Shown here piece after piece: positions 34,411 to 44,819 of a DNA stretch of 64,000 bases. The notes under the pieces are model-generated. The model was not told the DNA's origin and ran no database searches. It worked only from the letters and a program-made list of their open reading frames with translations. The DNA is taken from contig OX375873.1 in the NCBI GenBank assembly GCA_947359465.1, positions 131,270,899 through 131,334,898 on the forward strand. The letters run 5' to 3'. The stretch comes from Metellina segmentata. Lineage: Eukaryota > Arthropoda > Arachnida > Araneae > Tetragnathidae. Both the position numbers and the translations under genes were made by a program. Positions within the stretch are counted from its first letter, which is position 1; the number at the start of each line of letters is the position of its first letter.

Positions 34411-34449
34411 TTCCTTCATCGATACCCTTATAAATCATACAGTCGTTAC

Positions 34450-34684
34450 CTCTCCTCTTAGCTGTCTCATAGAGTTATCGCATCATTTAGCTAAACTGAG
34501 CAGATAGTGACCAATGAAATAAAAATATCTCCATTGGAAGAAAACTGACCATAACTTAATCTCGTAGTCATAAAAAAATCAACAATTTCTCGACGACTAG
34601 TCATTAGCAAAATCACAATCTCGTCTTTAGAAAAATTGGTCAGATGTTGATGGACGAGATATCTCGTCTAAACCACTTGGAGGG
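34450..34684. mobile_element. Palindromic piggyBac-like MITE, copy P6
   Basis: Right end GATGGACGAGATATCTCGTC, AAACCACTTGGAGGG abutting TTAA (34685-34688); left TTAC at 34446 followed by CTCTCCTCTTAGCTGTCTC. Central modules are diverged (TCGACGACTAGTCATTAGC). Confidence 0.65.
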
Positions 34685-35224
34685 TTAAAATATTTAAACA
34701 CGAATGACTTCCATCTTTCAATTCTTAAATTACATCTGAGATAGTATTTCAAACGCGACATATATAAACAAATTTCATGTGTGAATTAATGCAGAAATTG
34801 AAAATCGGCAAGGGTGTGATACAGTTTAGTATTTTACGACTGGCGACAAGTATCAAAGATACATTATAACACTCTTGTATTAATACCACGTTTGTCCACA
34901 CACACACAGCTGGCAGAACTGTCTGAGCTGAATACTAAAGTATATATCGGAATATATTAACATAGGAATTGTTGACAACGTCCACTACTCTGCTGATGCT
35001 TGGCATTGCCATATAGTTTTCTGCCGTTTATACTGGTGCATAAAATGTTGCAAGTCACCCTATTACATACAAGTTAAATATATGGAATCTAATGTGGTGC
35101 AGTAATAAAACAGTTTAATCGATGCAAGTTAAATATAACTATTTTTACCCGCGTTCTCAAGCTTTTCATATTTGCAGAATGATCTGTAGAAACATTTTGC
35201 TTTTTCCAAATGTCAATGTGTTTT

Positions 35225-35365
35225 ATCCTCCTCTTCAAGTTATTTCAACAAAATATCTTGTGTCCATACATATCCTACCCATTTGACTGATGACAGGTAT
35301 ATCTCGCCATCACAATATTGCTGATTTTTTATGATGACGAGATAAAAATATCATCATCATTCCAA
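35225..35365. mobile_element. Palindromic MITE, left part (P7)
   Basis: TCCTCCTCTTCAAGTTATTTC, then ACAGGTATATCTCGCCATC and ATATTGCTGATTTTTTATG match the left half and centre of the family; the right half is not found. Confidence 0.55.
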
Positions 35366-35599
35366 ATATTAAAAATTATAAATAATTAAGAAATAAATTA
35401 TCTTTGATTTAAAAAAATTACTAAAGTAATGAGAAATTTATACTATAATTTGTATTTAAAAACGCATTTCTTCTAAAAAGTTTTTAAAATACGATACTTT
35501 TTTTTGCGATTAATAAAATATTCAAAGCGGTGCTAAACATGAAAAAATAAAAACATTTTATAACACTAGTTATGGTACCAAACTGTCCTCGAATTATAA

Positions 35600-35790
35600 A
35601 AACTGAGTCTCAGTTTTCTGGATACTGCATTAGCGGCCTGAGTTGTGGAGGATGGTAAGTTCGATTCTTGTATCGTATCCTGGGTTAAAACATTCCTTGT
35701 GTGTATGTCTATTTGACGACTAATGCTTTGTGTTTGGCTCAGCTTGACCCCTCCGCTACCACTGAACATAATATTATTCGTGATTGATCT
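35600..35790 (+). mobile_element. SINE B-like fragment
   Basis: GTTCGATTCTTG (B box), TGTGTGTATGTCTATTTG, GCTTTGTGTTTGGCTCAGC follow the SINE B order. Then GTCGCCAATTGCCCGTTGTG at 35800 is a SINE A end, so two SINE scraps abut. An (AT)n tract follows at 35850-35896. Confidence 0.5.
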
Positions 35791-35845
35791 CGGACAGTCG
35801 CCAATTGCCCGTTGTGTTGCCCAGTGTGACGCAAATCAACTACCC

Positions 35846-35849
<4 letters not shown>

Positions 35850-35896
<47 letters not shown>
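35850..35896. repeat. (AT)n microsatellite
   Basis: About 23 AT units. Confidence 0.9.
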
Positions 35897-35898
<2 letters not shown>

Positions 35899-35940
35899 TC
35901 TTAAAATGAACTTATTTTTAGCACTTTTAAACATTTACGG

Positions 35941-36230
35941 GCTATGTTAGACCGATTGGAAGAATAACGGATTACAAACCCGAGGGTTGAGAGTTCTAAT
36001 CCAACCAAAACGTCTTGTAAATGGGGGTCGGTGCCCGGTAAATCTGCCGTGGCCTAATGATGGCGTGGTGTGGATATTTGGACAAGCGGGATGCCAGTTT
36101 AGGTCTGACTTCATCATATGACCGAGGTTCAACATTACGTGGTATTTTCCTCGCAACTTTTCATTCGGGTTTGATCCCGAACCACGCTAATAGCCCTTTG
36201 CAACGTTAATTAAAATACCTACCTAACTAA
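35941..36230 (+). mobile_element. SINE A, old subfamily, host of the 36.2-kb insertion
   Basis: Head with AGACCGATTGGAAGAATAAC and GAGAGTTCTAATCC (degraded B box), body CATATGACCGAGGTTCAAC and ATTACGTGGTATTTTCC, and a 3' end AACGTTAATTAAAATACC with an (ACCT)n-like tail. The younger SINE A at 36231 inserted exactly at this tail. Confidence 0.75.
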
Positions 36231-36564
36231 GCCGACCAACCGGTATAGTGGTTAAGGTGTTAGCCTCTAGATCGGAAGGTTCCTGGTTCGAATCCGGGTC
36301 CGGGCATGGATGTTTGTAAGCGTATGGTGTAGAGGCGGCTGGTGCACCTTAAATCTGTCGTGGCCGAAAGTCCTCACGTTGGGTTGGCGTGGAAGTTTGG
36401 AGAGTGGGGTGCCAGCTCAGGTGTTGCTTCGTCATCTGACCGTGGTTCAAAATTACGAGGTGTTGTCCTCGGATCTTTCCCTTAAAGGGACTGATCCCGG
36501 ACCGTCGTCAATAGCCCGTTGTGTTGCTCTAGTACGACGTTAACTAAAACTTACCATTACCATT
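36231..36564 (+). mobile_element. SINE A, young full-length copy 1
   Basis: tRNA-derived head: A-box region TATAGTGGTTAAGG and a perfect B box GGTTCGAATCC within the first 70 bp, so it should be transcribed by RNA polymerase III. Then a conserved body (GTGCACCTTAAATCTGTCG, AGAGTGGGGTGCCAGCTCAG, CATCTGACCGTGGTTC) and a (ATTACC)n tail. It is flanked by a perfect 14-bp duplication ACCTACCTAACTAA (36217-36230 and 36565-36578). Movement would need a LINE partner. The 77-codon frame inside it recurs in every young copy and is not a gene. Confidence 0.9.
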
Positions 36565-36684
36565 ACCTACCTAACTAATCTCTTTTGATTCACAAATTAC
36601 GACGTATTAAATTTCGATAGCAAAATTAAAATGACGGACACTACAAATATATAACAAACTTTAAATCTTAGTATTTTTAACAAA

Positions 36685-37014
36685 GTAATGGTAATGGTAA
36701 TTTTTTAGTTAACGTCGTACTAGAGCAACACAACGGGCTATTGACGACGGTCCGGGATCAGTCCCTTTAAGGGAAAGATCCGAGGACAACACCTCGTAAT
36801 TTTGAACCACGGTCAGATGACGAAGCAACACCTGAGCTGGCACCCCACTCTCCAAACTTCCACGCCAACCCAACGTGAGGACTTTCGGCCACGACAGATT
36901 TAAGGTGCACCAGCCGCCTCTACACCATACGTTTACAAACATCCGACCCGGATTCGAACCAGGAACCTTCCGATCTAGAGGCTAACACCTTAACCACTAT
37001 ACCGGTTGGTCGGC
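36685..37014 (-). mobile_element. SINE A, young full-length copy 2
   Basis: Nearly identical to copy 1, in opposite orientation and only about 105 bp from copy 1's right duplication. Perfect 15-bp duplication AGTATTTTTAACAAA at 36670-36684 and 37015-37029. Both ends are intact: the tail (GGTAAT)n on the left and the tRNA-like head ending GGTTGGTCGGC on the right. Confidence 0.92.
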
Positions 37015-37029
37015 AGTATTTTTAACAAA

Positions 37030-38055
37030 TCGCGAAGTATTGAATAACGAAAACCCCGTTCAGAACTCGTTGACAATAACCCGTTGTGTTACTCCAATGC
37101 GACGTTAGTTAAATTACATACCCACCAATTCAGATCACTAGTTCTACTATCAGCTAGAGAGAGCGCGGCATGCGTTGTTTGGGGATAATTAGAAATCCCT
37201 CTATCTTCTTCCGGTATTTTTCAAAAGAGAAATAAACTCCTTCGTGGAGGGGAAAACGTGACGGAGGCTCGGTTACCTTGTACGCTCATCAACTTCAAAC
37301 CAAAGGTTTCGCCGACCTTTTTCAGCCTGTTATGTCTAGGGACCTCTTTCGACTGTTAAACTCGAAGAGTAGATGCTCGATATGCGGAAGGGAAACGCAC
37401 GAGAAAGACGATGCTGTTTTCAGTAGCTCGTTAGCAATTGATTTTGTGTAGGCTTTATAGGTTGGGCAGTATTTCGAAGATATTTTAAATATATAAATTG
37501 AATAAAAAATGACAATTTCTCTCTACTTTTGACATTAAAGTTAAAAGAAAGATTTTTCTTTCAGTATCACTACTGAACTAATAAGAGTACAAAAATTGTG
37601 AATTTGTTTCGTCAGTCATCCATAGATTTTCATAGATTAATGACTGAATAATCCCAGCCTGGTATATGTATACCTTTTGTTTCTTAGGGGTCTGTACCAT
37701 ATCTTAACCCATCCAAGTATTTCAAGGAGGTTCCTCAATGTCAAATTTAATGAGAACAATATATTTCATCGAAACAAAACTGTCCTGTTATTCCAAGGGT
37801 AATATACATCCAAATAGAAAAAATGAATTTGTCTCTGGCCCATAATTGTTGACCGATTCGAACAGATTTATGCAGCAGAGTCTAGTATTACACGGCAGTT
37901 TTCAACACGAAGATAAACCATCAGAAGGATGTTTTCATTTGAATCTCGAACAAATTTCATAGAATTATAGCTAGCAGGGTCTTAGTTTTTAAAACGGTCT
38001 AACGCGAATCACCACAGTCGACGTTTCGCTTACAGCATCATTAAAAATTATAGAT
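37030..38055. other. No recognised feature
   Basis: Begins with a SINE A scrap (37070-37120, AATAACCCGTTGTGTTACTC). The stretch 37130-37450 is less AT-rich but shows no gene. Confidence 0.4.
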
Positions 38056-38730
38056 GATAGTTCCTCTAATAAGGAACTTCAAACCTCTTATGCTTATCTA
38101 TGGCCGAATAAACGTTTAGAGTCAAAACAATTGGAAAGAAACAAGGCAGTCTGTTTTCAAGAGTCTCAATTTGAATAAATAATGTAATGAACTGTGGTCA
38201 TAAGATTATCTACAATAATTCTCTGTACAAGAGGATGAAAACATTGTTAGATATCAACGGGGAAACATAATGCACGTCATTGAGCCTTCAGGGGCACAGC
38301 CTTAGGTGTGTACTGGCTTAACGGACCCCAGGAACGCTAGCAATATTTGTCTCCTTAGGGTTTACTGTCTTTAGTAACCACGGAAGTCACATTGCCTGAA
38401 TACCAAAGTTCCTCAAATAAAGAACGTCAAACCGCTTTAGTTTATCTATGGCCCAATAAAAGTTTAAAGTCAAAATAGTTGGTAAAGAAACTAGGCGATC
38501 TGAATTCAAGAGTCTCAATTTGGATAGATAATATAATGAACTGGTCATAAGATGATCTACAGTAATTATCTTTAACACGAGGATGAAAACATTGCTATAT
38601 ATCAACGGGAATACATAATGCACGTCATTGAGCCTTCAGTGGCACAGCCTTAGGTATGTACTGGCTTAACGGACCGAGGAACGCTAGCAATATTTCCCCC
38701 CTTGGGGTTTATTGTCTTTAGTAACCCTTT
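38056..38730 (+). repeat. Tandem duplication, unit about 348 bp
   Basis: The block at about 38056-38395 (for example CAAGAGTCTCAATTTG, GAGGATGAAAACATTG, CATAATGCACGTCATTGAGC, ACTGGCTTAACGGACC, GGAACGCTAGCAATATT) is repeated at about 38404-38730 with moderate divergence. The two copies are adjacent. Nature of the unit unknown. Confidence 0.85.
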
Positions 38731-38779
38731 AGTAATGCATTCCTGGGATAGCCAAGCGATCTTGTTCTACTTCCATCAT

Positions 38780-39165
38780 ACTATGCTTCTCATTCATTCT
38801 GTTTCCTTTTTACTTGACGTCGTCTCGTGTTTACCACAGCTTGGAGAGATATGGCCCTTGTGCCATAAAACAACCAAACATATAATTGAAAAATCATTTA
38901 CCGTTCTTTCTTATTATTTCTGTTTCTCTTTTATGACATTTCGTTACTTGACGTCTTCTCGTGTTTATCGCAGCTTGACCAGATATGGCCTTTATGCCAT
39001 TGAGCAACCAAGCGTATCATTGAAAAATTATTTACAGTTCATTCTCATTCATTCTGTTTCCCTTTCACGACATTTTTTTTACTTGACGTCTTCTCGTGTT
39101 TACCACAGCTTGGCCAGATATGGCCCTTGTGCCATAAAACAACCAACCATATCATAGAAAAATCA
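38780..39165 (+). repeat. Three tandem copies of a SINE B 3' segment
   Basis: TTACTTGACGTC(G/T)TCTCGTG, then ACAGCTTGG, GATATGGCCCTTGTGCCAT and AAACAACCAA occur at about 38812, 38945 and 39080. Spacing is about 130-135 bp. GCTTGG...ATATGGCCCTTGTGCCATAAAA is the SINE B 3' domain, so this looks like local amplification of a SINE tail. A 151-codon frame runs through it because the unit happens to be open; it is not a gene. Confidence 0.75.
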
Positions 39166-40106
39166 TTTACAGTTCATTATACCTACTTTTGTCAGTAGCG
39201 TATACTAAATAATTTTAAAGGTCGAGCATGATTCAGAGATTTACAAATTAAACACTTGTGCACGCATGTTTCACCCAGAATATCTGAATATCTCTGATAC
39301 ATCGAATTCCCCCTAATCGATCAAATCCTCCAAATAGGTCATTCAATACTCCCGAACAGTAAATTTCAGCCTCCAACGCCCACATCCCGAACGTCCCGGA
39401 TAAATTCCGGCCATTCCTCCCAGAGTATGCAAGCGTCCAAGAATCCAGTCCCGAAATCTAATATTGACTTTACGATCGCGTGTCTTCGGTGGCCAGCAAT
39501 TCGAAAGATCGTCCGAATGGAACAATAACAGGCGTCCGTCCACGCATGACGCCGCTACCTACACCCCGTAATCCGAGAAGACAGCAGCTCGAAACACAGC
39601 CTGTTCATTTGGAATTAACGAGTCGCGTTTTATTCCATGCGCTGACGAATCCGGCGTAATTAAATTATCTCCGGCATACTCCTCCAAGCATACGAATGAG
39701 GTGAGCCGAAGCTATTAGCTAACCAAATTTTCGGTTTAACTGATGCCCGGGGAGGATATTGGTGTTGGGGAGTTTTGTTGTCGGGCGGCTGCTTTGAAAT
39801 CCAGTCGGATGTGAACGGAGGAGGTTACGGATTTCTTCGGGTCTCGGAAGACGACTGATGCTTTCAGGTTTGGAAAGAGGATGTATCATTGACATTTAAG
39901 TTGTTCTTTGGGCTTTGTTGGTGTTAGGAATCCTCACTAAATCATTAAAATGAATCAAGGTTTCCAGTTTGAAGTAAACCCCGAAATTTCAGGGAACTGA
40001 GCCATTATCTTGTAAGAATGTTACTGTTAAACATGTTGACATCTAGATGTATTTCATACCGTGCGTCTTCTGGTATGATGCTATATATATAAGTATATAT
40101 TTATAA
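39166..40106. other. Less AT-rich region with short dispersed repeat
   Basis: 39340-39720 is GC-richer than average. Positions 39601-39673 (CTGTTCATTTGGAATTAACG, then TTTTATTCC and CCGGCGTAATTAAATTATC) recur diverged at 40441-40510. The rest is unassigned. Confidence 0.4.
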
Positions 40107-40304
40107 GCCCGGTTGGAAGACTAATGGATTTGGAACCGGAGGTTTGCGAGTTTGAATCTAAACAAAGACCGGATGTTGACATGATCATTTGGCCATGGTT
40201 CATAATTAAGAGGATTTGTCCTCGAATGAATCTCGCGATGGATCTCAGACCGTCGCCAATAGCCCATTGTGGTGCTTCAGTGAGACGTTGATTAAATACC
40301 TACC
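40107..40304 (+). mobile_element. SINE A, old subfamily
   Basis: GCCCGGTTGGAAGACTAATG head, GCGAGTTTGAATCTAAAC B box, GCCAATAGCCCATTGTG and a TTAAATACCTACC end. Confidence 0.75.
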
Positions 40305-40440
40305 ATATATTCTGAGCATCTTTGAATTTAACAGGAAGCTAAAAATGTATATTCAAGTTAATTTTTTTTTGCCATAAATCTCAGCAATTGTACATAAGAT
40401 GGTAGATTATAAAGCCCAGCTGTCGCGGTGGAAATTAAAC

Positions 40441-40510
40441 CCGTTCATTTGGAATTGACGAGTTGCTTTTATTCCAAACTCTAACAAATCCGTGTAGTTA
40501 AATTTTCCCC
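40441..40510 (+). repeat. Diverged second copy of the 39.6-kb motif
   Basis: CCGTTCATTTGGAATTGACG, TTTTATTCC, TAGTTAAATTTTCCCC match 39601-39673 at most positions. Same orientation, 840 bp apart. Confidence 0.65.
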
Positions 40511-40528
40511 ACTTCGAAATATGCGTTC

Positions 40529-40616
40529 TTGGATCTTTCCCTTAGGGGATTGATCTCATACCGTCGTCAAAAGCCCGTTTGGTTGTTCCACTTCAACTTT
40601 AACTAAAATACCTACC
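40529..40616 (+). mobile_element. SINE A 3' fragment
   Basis: GGATCTTTCCCTTAGGGGATT, CCGTCGTCAAAAGCCCG and AACTAAAATACCTACC. 5'-truncated. Confidence 0.75.
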
Positions 40617-41134
40617 TCGAAATATACGAATAAATAGAAAATAAATAAGAAAATAAATTGAAAACAATAAAAAATTTGTGCCTATGTATTCTGGCAAAAT
40701 AAACTGCCATCTATCCTTTGCAATTTTAAAGAAATACTTCTTGTCGATATGATAGGACATGCCTGACAGGCGCTGCTAAATGTACTTTTAATTTATTCTA
40801 CAAAGCGAAAAGTGTCACAAATTGAAAGATGAGCTATCTTTTGTTATATCAGTTAGCTTAATATAGTTCTGAAATTTTCTGAATAGTTCTGAAATTTTAA
40901 AATTGACATAGAAAAAAAGGGAGAATATGTTTTCTTGTTCAAGTTTTTGAACGTCATTAAAGAGAAACAATTTGGTGAAGTGTCATGAACTTTGAGAATT
41001 TGAGAACTGAATACTTCATCATAAGTCTCAGACGCAACATTGACGTTTCGTGCAAGAGTCATTTGAATTTATTAATTTCATTCACATTTTTCGGTTGGCC
41101 TGTTCTCTTGCCTTCATGAATTCAGTCTTCCCAA
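40617..41134. other. AT-rich, no recognised feature
   Basis: A short direct repeat ATAGTTCTGAAATTTT occurs at about 40863 and 40883. Confidence 0.45.
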
Positions 41135-41345
41135 TACAAAGTGGGTCCTTCGTAACGGAGTGGGTTATGCCACTGCGTTGGTCATCATCTTGAAAATTGT
41201 GCTGGTCACATGTTCGATTCTTTAAACTTATCCTGGAAGTGTTTTTCTGTCAGTAAAATATTCCTCACTTGTGTATTTTCATTACTTTACGTTGCTTTAA
41301 TTCACCCTGTACAAATATGGCTTATGCACCCTAAACTCCAATGAT
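41135..41345 (+). mobile_element. SINE B copy, old
   Basis: GGAGTGGGTTATGCCACTGCG (A-box region), ATGTTCGATTC (B box), TTTTTCTGTCAGTAAAATATT and ATATGGCTTATGCACCCTAAA match SINE B in order. Confidence 0.65.
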
Positions 41346-41960
41346 AGTTTGTCATACCACAACTTGATAAGAGGTACAAAACCCTATGAAGAAAATTTTG
41401 CACCGAGATTAAAGGTTTTACCTACTTAGACCCTACACAAAATGACAACTGATTTTTCTCAGAAACGTTTATGTATATAAGTTACTATTCCCACCATTGT
41501 AAGTTTAAAAAAAATCAGTTATATATATTTTTATATTTTTTTGTTAGGGGGTAGGTTGAGGGGGGGGGAGCAAGTAATCATATGTGATACTTCAAGGTAT
41601 TCTATACAAAATAAAAAATTAAGAATTGAAGTATTATATTCAAATAACATTTTATTTCACATTTATTTTATTTGGTCAACATTTTATTTGGTCTATTTTT
41701 AGGCACTTTAAAAAAATTTAGAAACATGAGTATCACATGCGATACTTCTGAACTGAGGAAGTTAAAACCAAAATATTGTTACATTTTGCTTTTGATAAGA
41801 ACCTTTACTTTTGAATTTAAAATGTGTCGTAAAATGTTGTAATTTTATTAGAAATTTAGAACTCATCACCTAACTCAGTGTGACAAATTCCCAACACGAC
41901 TTACGTGAGACAGTAATATCACTTTCAAAGATGCAATGTTTATGCTATGAAATCAATGTG
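41346..41960. other. AT-rich, no recognised feature
   Basis: Contains a short G-run near 41560 and two similar motifs, TCATATGTGATACTTC (41579) and TATCACATGCGATACTTC (41732). Confidence 0.4.
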
Positions 41961-41970
41961 CTCAACTTTG

Positions 41971-42585
41971 TAGGTTGGTTTGTTTTTGAGGTTTTATGGC
42001 GCAAGGACCATATTTTGGCTGCTTAAGACTCAAGGCATACAATATCCAGTAATAGACAGACACACGCAGTGAAAGTTTTACTGACATAGAAGAGTAAGGG
42101 TAATGGTAATTTTTAATTAACGTCAAACAAGAGCAACACAACGGGCTATTGATGACTATCCGGGATAAATCCTATAAGGGAAGGATCCGATGACAACATT
42201 GCGTAATTTTGAACCAGGGTCAGATGACGAGGGCACAAATGAGGTGGCACCCCACTCTCCAAATTTCCACACCAACCCAATGTGAAGACTTTCGAACCAG
42301 GAACCTTCCGATCTAGAGGCTAACACCTTACCACCAGATTGGTTGGTCGGCTTTTATCTCGTCACAAGCAAGGTACGTCCTGGACCGTCGCCAATACCCC
42401 ATTTTGTTGCCTACCTTCATCACAAGCAAACTTTTACCTTAACCACCAGACCGGTTGGTCGGTTGACTTAGAAGAGAGAAATACACTCAGGGAGGAACTC
42501 ACCTGGCATGAATCGAACCTGCGCAGGCCTACAACTCGAAGATTGTTAGCGCAGTGGGCATATCCACTAAGCCATAACGGCCCCT
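41971..42585 (-). mobile_element. SINE B, full-length, split by SINE A
   Basis: Flanked by the 10-bp duplication CTCAACTTTG (41961-41970 and 42586-42595). On the minus strand the head is GGGCCGTTATGGCTTAGTGG with a B box GGTTCGATTCATGCC, then TCCCTGAGTGTATTTCTCTC, CAGTAAAACTTTCACTGCG, and CAAAATATGGTCCTTGCGCC before an A-rich, CAAACCAACCTA tail. It is interrupted at 42095-42463 by SINE A sequence. This copy defines the family: tRNA-like head, polymerase III promoter, conserved tail. Confidence 0.85.
42095..42463 (-). mobile_element. SINE A inside SINE B
   Basis: Tail (GGTAAT)n at the left; head GGTTGGTCGGC at 42341-42351; then a rearranged extra 110 bp with a plus-strand SINE A scrap (GACCGTCGCCAATACCCC) and a second head (ACCAGACCGGTTGGTCGG) to 42463. 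The flanks TGACATAGAAGAG (42082-42094) and TGACTTAGAAGAG (42464-42476) are a 13-bp duplication with one mismatch. The middle of the main copy lacks about 60 bp. Confidence 0.8.
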
Positions 42586-42756
42586 CTCAACTTTGAAAGA
42601 TGCTACGAAATTGTAATAGAAATAGCTATTTTGTCTGGTAAAAGATTCCAGAAATGTTTGGAACAGTTACAAGAACTTTGAAATTATGGTTTGAGGTGGC
42701 TTTTCTATGCATTTTTTTGTAATGGAATTTCACACTACAGCAGTACGTGAGGTTTC

Positions 42757-42860
42757 GAGGTGTTGTCCTCGAATCTTTCCCTTAAGGGACTGATCCCGGA
42801 CCGTCGTCAATAGCCCGTTGTATTGCTTTAGTACGACGTTAACTAAAATTACCATTACCT
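42757..42860 (+). mobile_element. SINE A, 5'-truncated young insertion
   Basis: Only the last 104 bp (GAGGTGTTGTCCTCGAATC to ACTAAAATTACCATTACC), flanked by a 10-bp duplication GTGAGGTTTC (42747-42756 and 42861-42870). 5' truncation with a duplication is the sign of incomplete target-primed reverse transcription. Confidence 0.85.
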
Positions 42861-42964
42861 GTGAGGTTTCAAATAAACCTCGCATTGAAAAGTAATAAGC
42901 CTTCCATGATAATGTTTATGACAGTCGGCTCACATTTCTTCAATGCTTCGTGATTTGGTGATTT

Positions 42965-43051
42965 TTTAACTAACGTCCTACTAGAGCAACACAACGCTGG
43001 CTATTGATGACGGTCCAGAATCAATCCCCTAAAGGAAAGATCCGATTTCTT
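42965..43051 (-). mobile_element. SINE A fragment
   Basis: TTTTTAACTAACGTCCTAC, AGAGCAACACAACG, CCTAAAGGAAAGATCCGA; the 5' part is missing. Confidence 0.75.
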
Positions 43052-43213
43052 TACTGCTAGAGAGAAAGTAAGCAGCCAACTATACCAAAGTGGCGAGGAT
43101 ATATTCCGTAGGGTAACTCTCTGGTATGTCCGTTTTCAATGAAAGAACGCTTAAGCCGATTATACGATGATGGCACTTGATCTACTGAACACTGGGGTGG
43201 TCAGTAAGCAAAG

Positions 43214-43272
43214 GCTTATAGATAGCAATGTTTTCATATAACGCATTAGACCAAATATGAAACTATCATGAC
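43214..43272 (+). repeat. 59-bp segment, donor or recipient copy 1
   Basis: GCTTATAGATAGCAATG through AAACTATCATGAC, identical over 59 bp to 44892-44950. Here it sits in otherwise single-copy DNA. Confidence 0.85.
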
Positions 43273-43424
43273 GCTATTCAGATGAATAGAGTTCTTGTTT
43301 GAAATACGATTTTCCCCAATCGCTGCATTTAAAAAAAGCTCTACCAGTTACTTTTTGAACAGTTTTTAATTATTTATGTATATGCTTACTGATGCAACAA
43401 ACATGATTGGTATGTAAAATTACC

Positions 43425-44064
43425 GTTGCACAGCAATAACACAATGTCCTATTGGCGGCGGTTCAGGTTAAAACCCTAAGAGAAAAGATCCGAGGTAATT
43501 GTAATGGTAATGGTAATTTTAGTTAACGTCGTACTAGAGCAACACAACGGGCTATTGACGACGGTCCGGAATCAGTCCCTTAAGGGAAAGATTCGAGGAC
43601 AACACCTCGTAATTTTGCACCACGGTCAGATGACGAAGCAACACCTGAGCTGGCACCCCACTCTCCAAACTTCCACGCCAACCCAACGTGAGGACTTTCG
43701 GCCACGATAGATTTAAGGTGCACCAGCCGCCTCTACACCATACGTTTACAAACATCCATGCCCGGACCCGGATTCGAACCAGGAACCTTTCGATCTAGAG
43801 GCTAACACCTTAGCCACTATACCGGTTGGTCGGCGAAAAGATCCGAGGAGAACACCATTTAATTTTGAAACAGGATCATATGACGAGGTAACACTTGAGC
43901 TGGTACCCCATCTGCAAACTTGAGTTGAGAAAAAACTAAAATGAGGCCTCGACATAATAATATGCATCAGATCCTTTTTACACGACGATCTTTGATTGAA
44001 CTCGAACTCGCAACCTTCCGGATGTTAATCCGTTACTCTTCTAACCGGGACACTGTGGTCCGCA
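43425..44064 (-). mobile_element. SINE A, old subfamily, split by a young copy
   Basis: Pieces at 43425-43495 (CAATAACACAATGTCCTATT, GGCGGCGGTTCAGG) and 43849-44064 (GAGAACACCATTTAATTTTG, GTCATATGATCC in complement, then the head near CTAACCGGGAC). The young SINE A at 43496-43834 inserted within it. Confidence 0.7.
43496..43834 (-). mobile_element. SINE A, young full-length copy 3
   Basis: Full-length, near-identical to copies 1 and 2. Perfect 14-bp duplication GAAAAGATCCGAGG at 43482-43495 and 43835-43848, taken from the older SINE A it entered. Confidence 0.92.
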
Positions 44065-44140
44065 TTTCCAATTGGATAGCAAAGATCAGAACTCTCAAAA
44101 ATCCACACGATCAAGCACTCATATATCAATATGAAGAAAA

Positions 44141-44473
44141 CCGACCAACCGGTATAGTGGTTAAGGTGTTAGCCTCTAGATCGGAAGGTTCCTGGTTCGA
44201 ATCCGGGTCCGGGCATGGATGTTTGTAAACGTATGGTGTAGAGGCGGCTGGTGCACCTTAAATCTGTCGTGGCCGAAAGTCCTCACGTTGGGTTGGCGTG
44301 GAAGTTTGGAGAGTGGGGTGCCAGCTCAGGTGTTGCTTCGTCATCTGACCGTGGTTCAAAATTACGAGGTGTTGTCCTCGAATCTTTCCCTTAAGGGACT
44401 GATTCCGGACCGTCGTCAATAGCCCGTTGTGTTGCTCTAGTACGACGTTAACTTAAATTACCATTACCATTAC
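44141..44473 (+). mobile_element. SINE A, young full-length copy 4
   Basis: Intact head (A box TATAGTGGTTAAGG, B box GGTTCGAATCC) and (ATTACC)n tail. Perfect 14-bp duplication CAATATGAAGAAAA at 44127-44140 and 44474-44487. The first G of the head is missing. Confidence 0.92.
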
Positions 44474-44530
44474 CAATATGAAGAAAAAGGTGTCATTCAG
44501 AATTCTAAATATCAAATGCTGACACTTAAT

Positions 44531-44784
44531 ATATCGCTCACTCCTTTCAACAACGTCATATCTTAAAAATAGGCGATTCTTAGTTATACCTGTTTTCAGA
44601 ATGCCCTGAAAGAATAGTATATCCCTGCAAGACTGTAATATCTCAATGCTTAATAATTAGCCTCTAGTGAGCAGAAGTAATATTTATTTTTAATACATCT
44701 TATTCTACTTTTAAACTTCAAAATCACTCTCCTAAAAAATTACGTTTTTTGAGATATGACGTTGTTGAAAGGAGAGAGCGATAT
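44531..44784. mobile_element. Short MITE with 35-bp inverted ends
   Basis: ATATCGCTCACTCCTTTC, AACAACGTCATATCT at the left; GATATGACGTTGTTG, AAAGGAGAGAGCGATAT at the right. About 254 bp, no coding. A TA or ATAT target is possible, but the palindromic edge hides it, so the superfamily is open. Confidence 0.7.
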
Positions 44785-44819
44785 TCCTTTACTTTTACCT
44801 TAGCGCAATTCATGATCAT

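Noticed and set aside
36231..36310. tRNA-like sequence with good A and B boxes
   Set aside because: This is the head of SINE A; it is repeated with the full SINE body and target duplications, so it is not a functional tRNA gene.
38702..39157. 151-codon frame with repeated LTSSRVYxSL motif
   Set aside because: The repeat is the triplicated SINE B tail; the protein repeat is a by-product.
36310..44422. Recurring 67-77-codon frame starting MFVxVWCRGGWCTLNLSW at six places
   Set aside because: It lies wholly inside each young SINE A copy in the sense orientation. Its repetition comes from the SINE, not from a conserved protein family.
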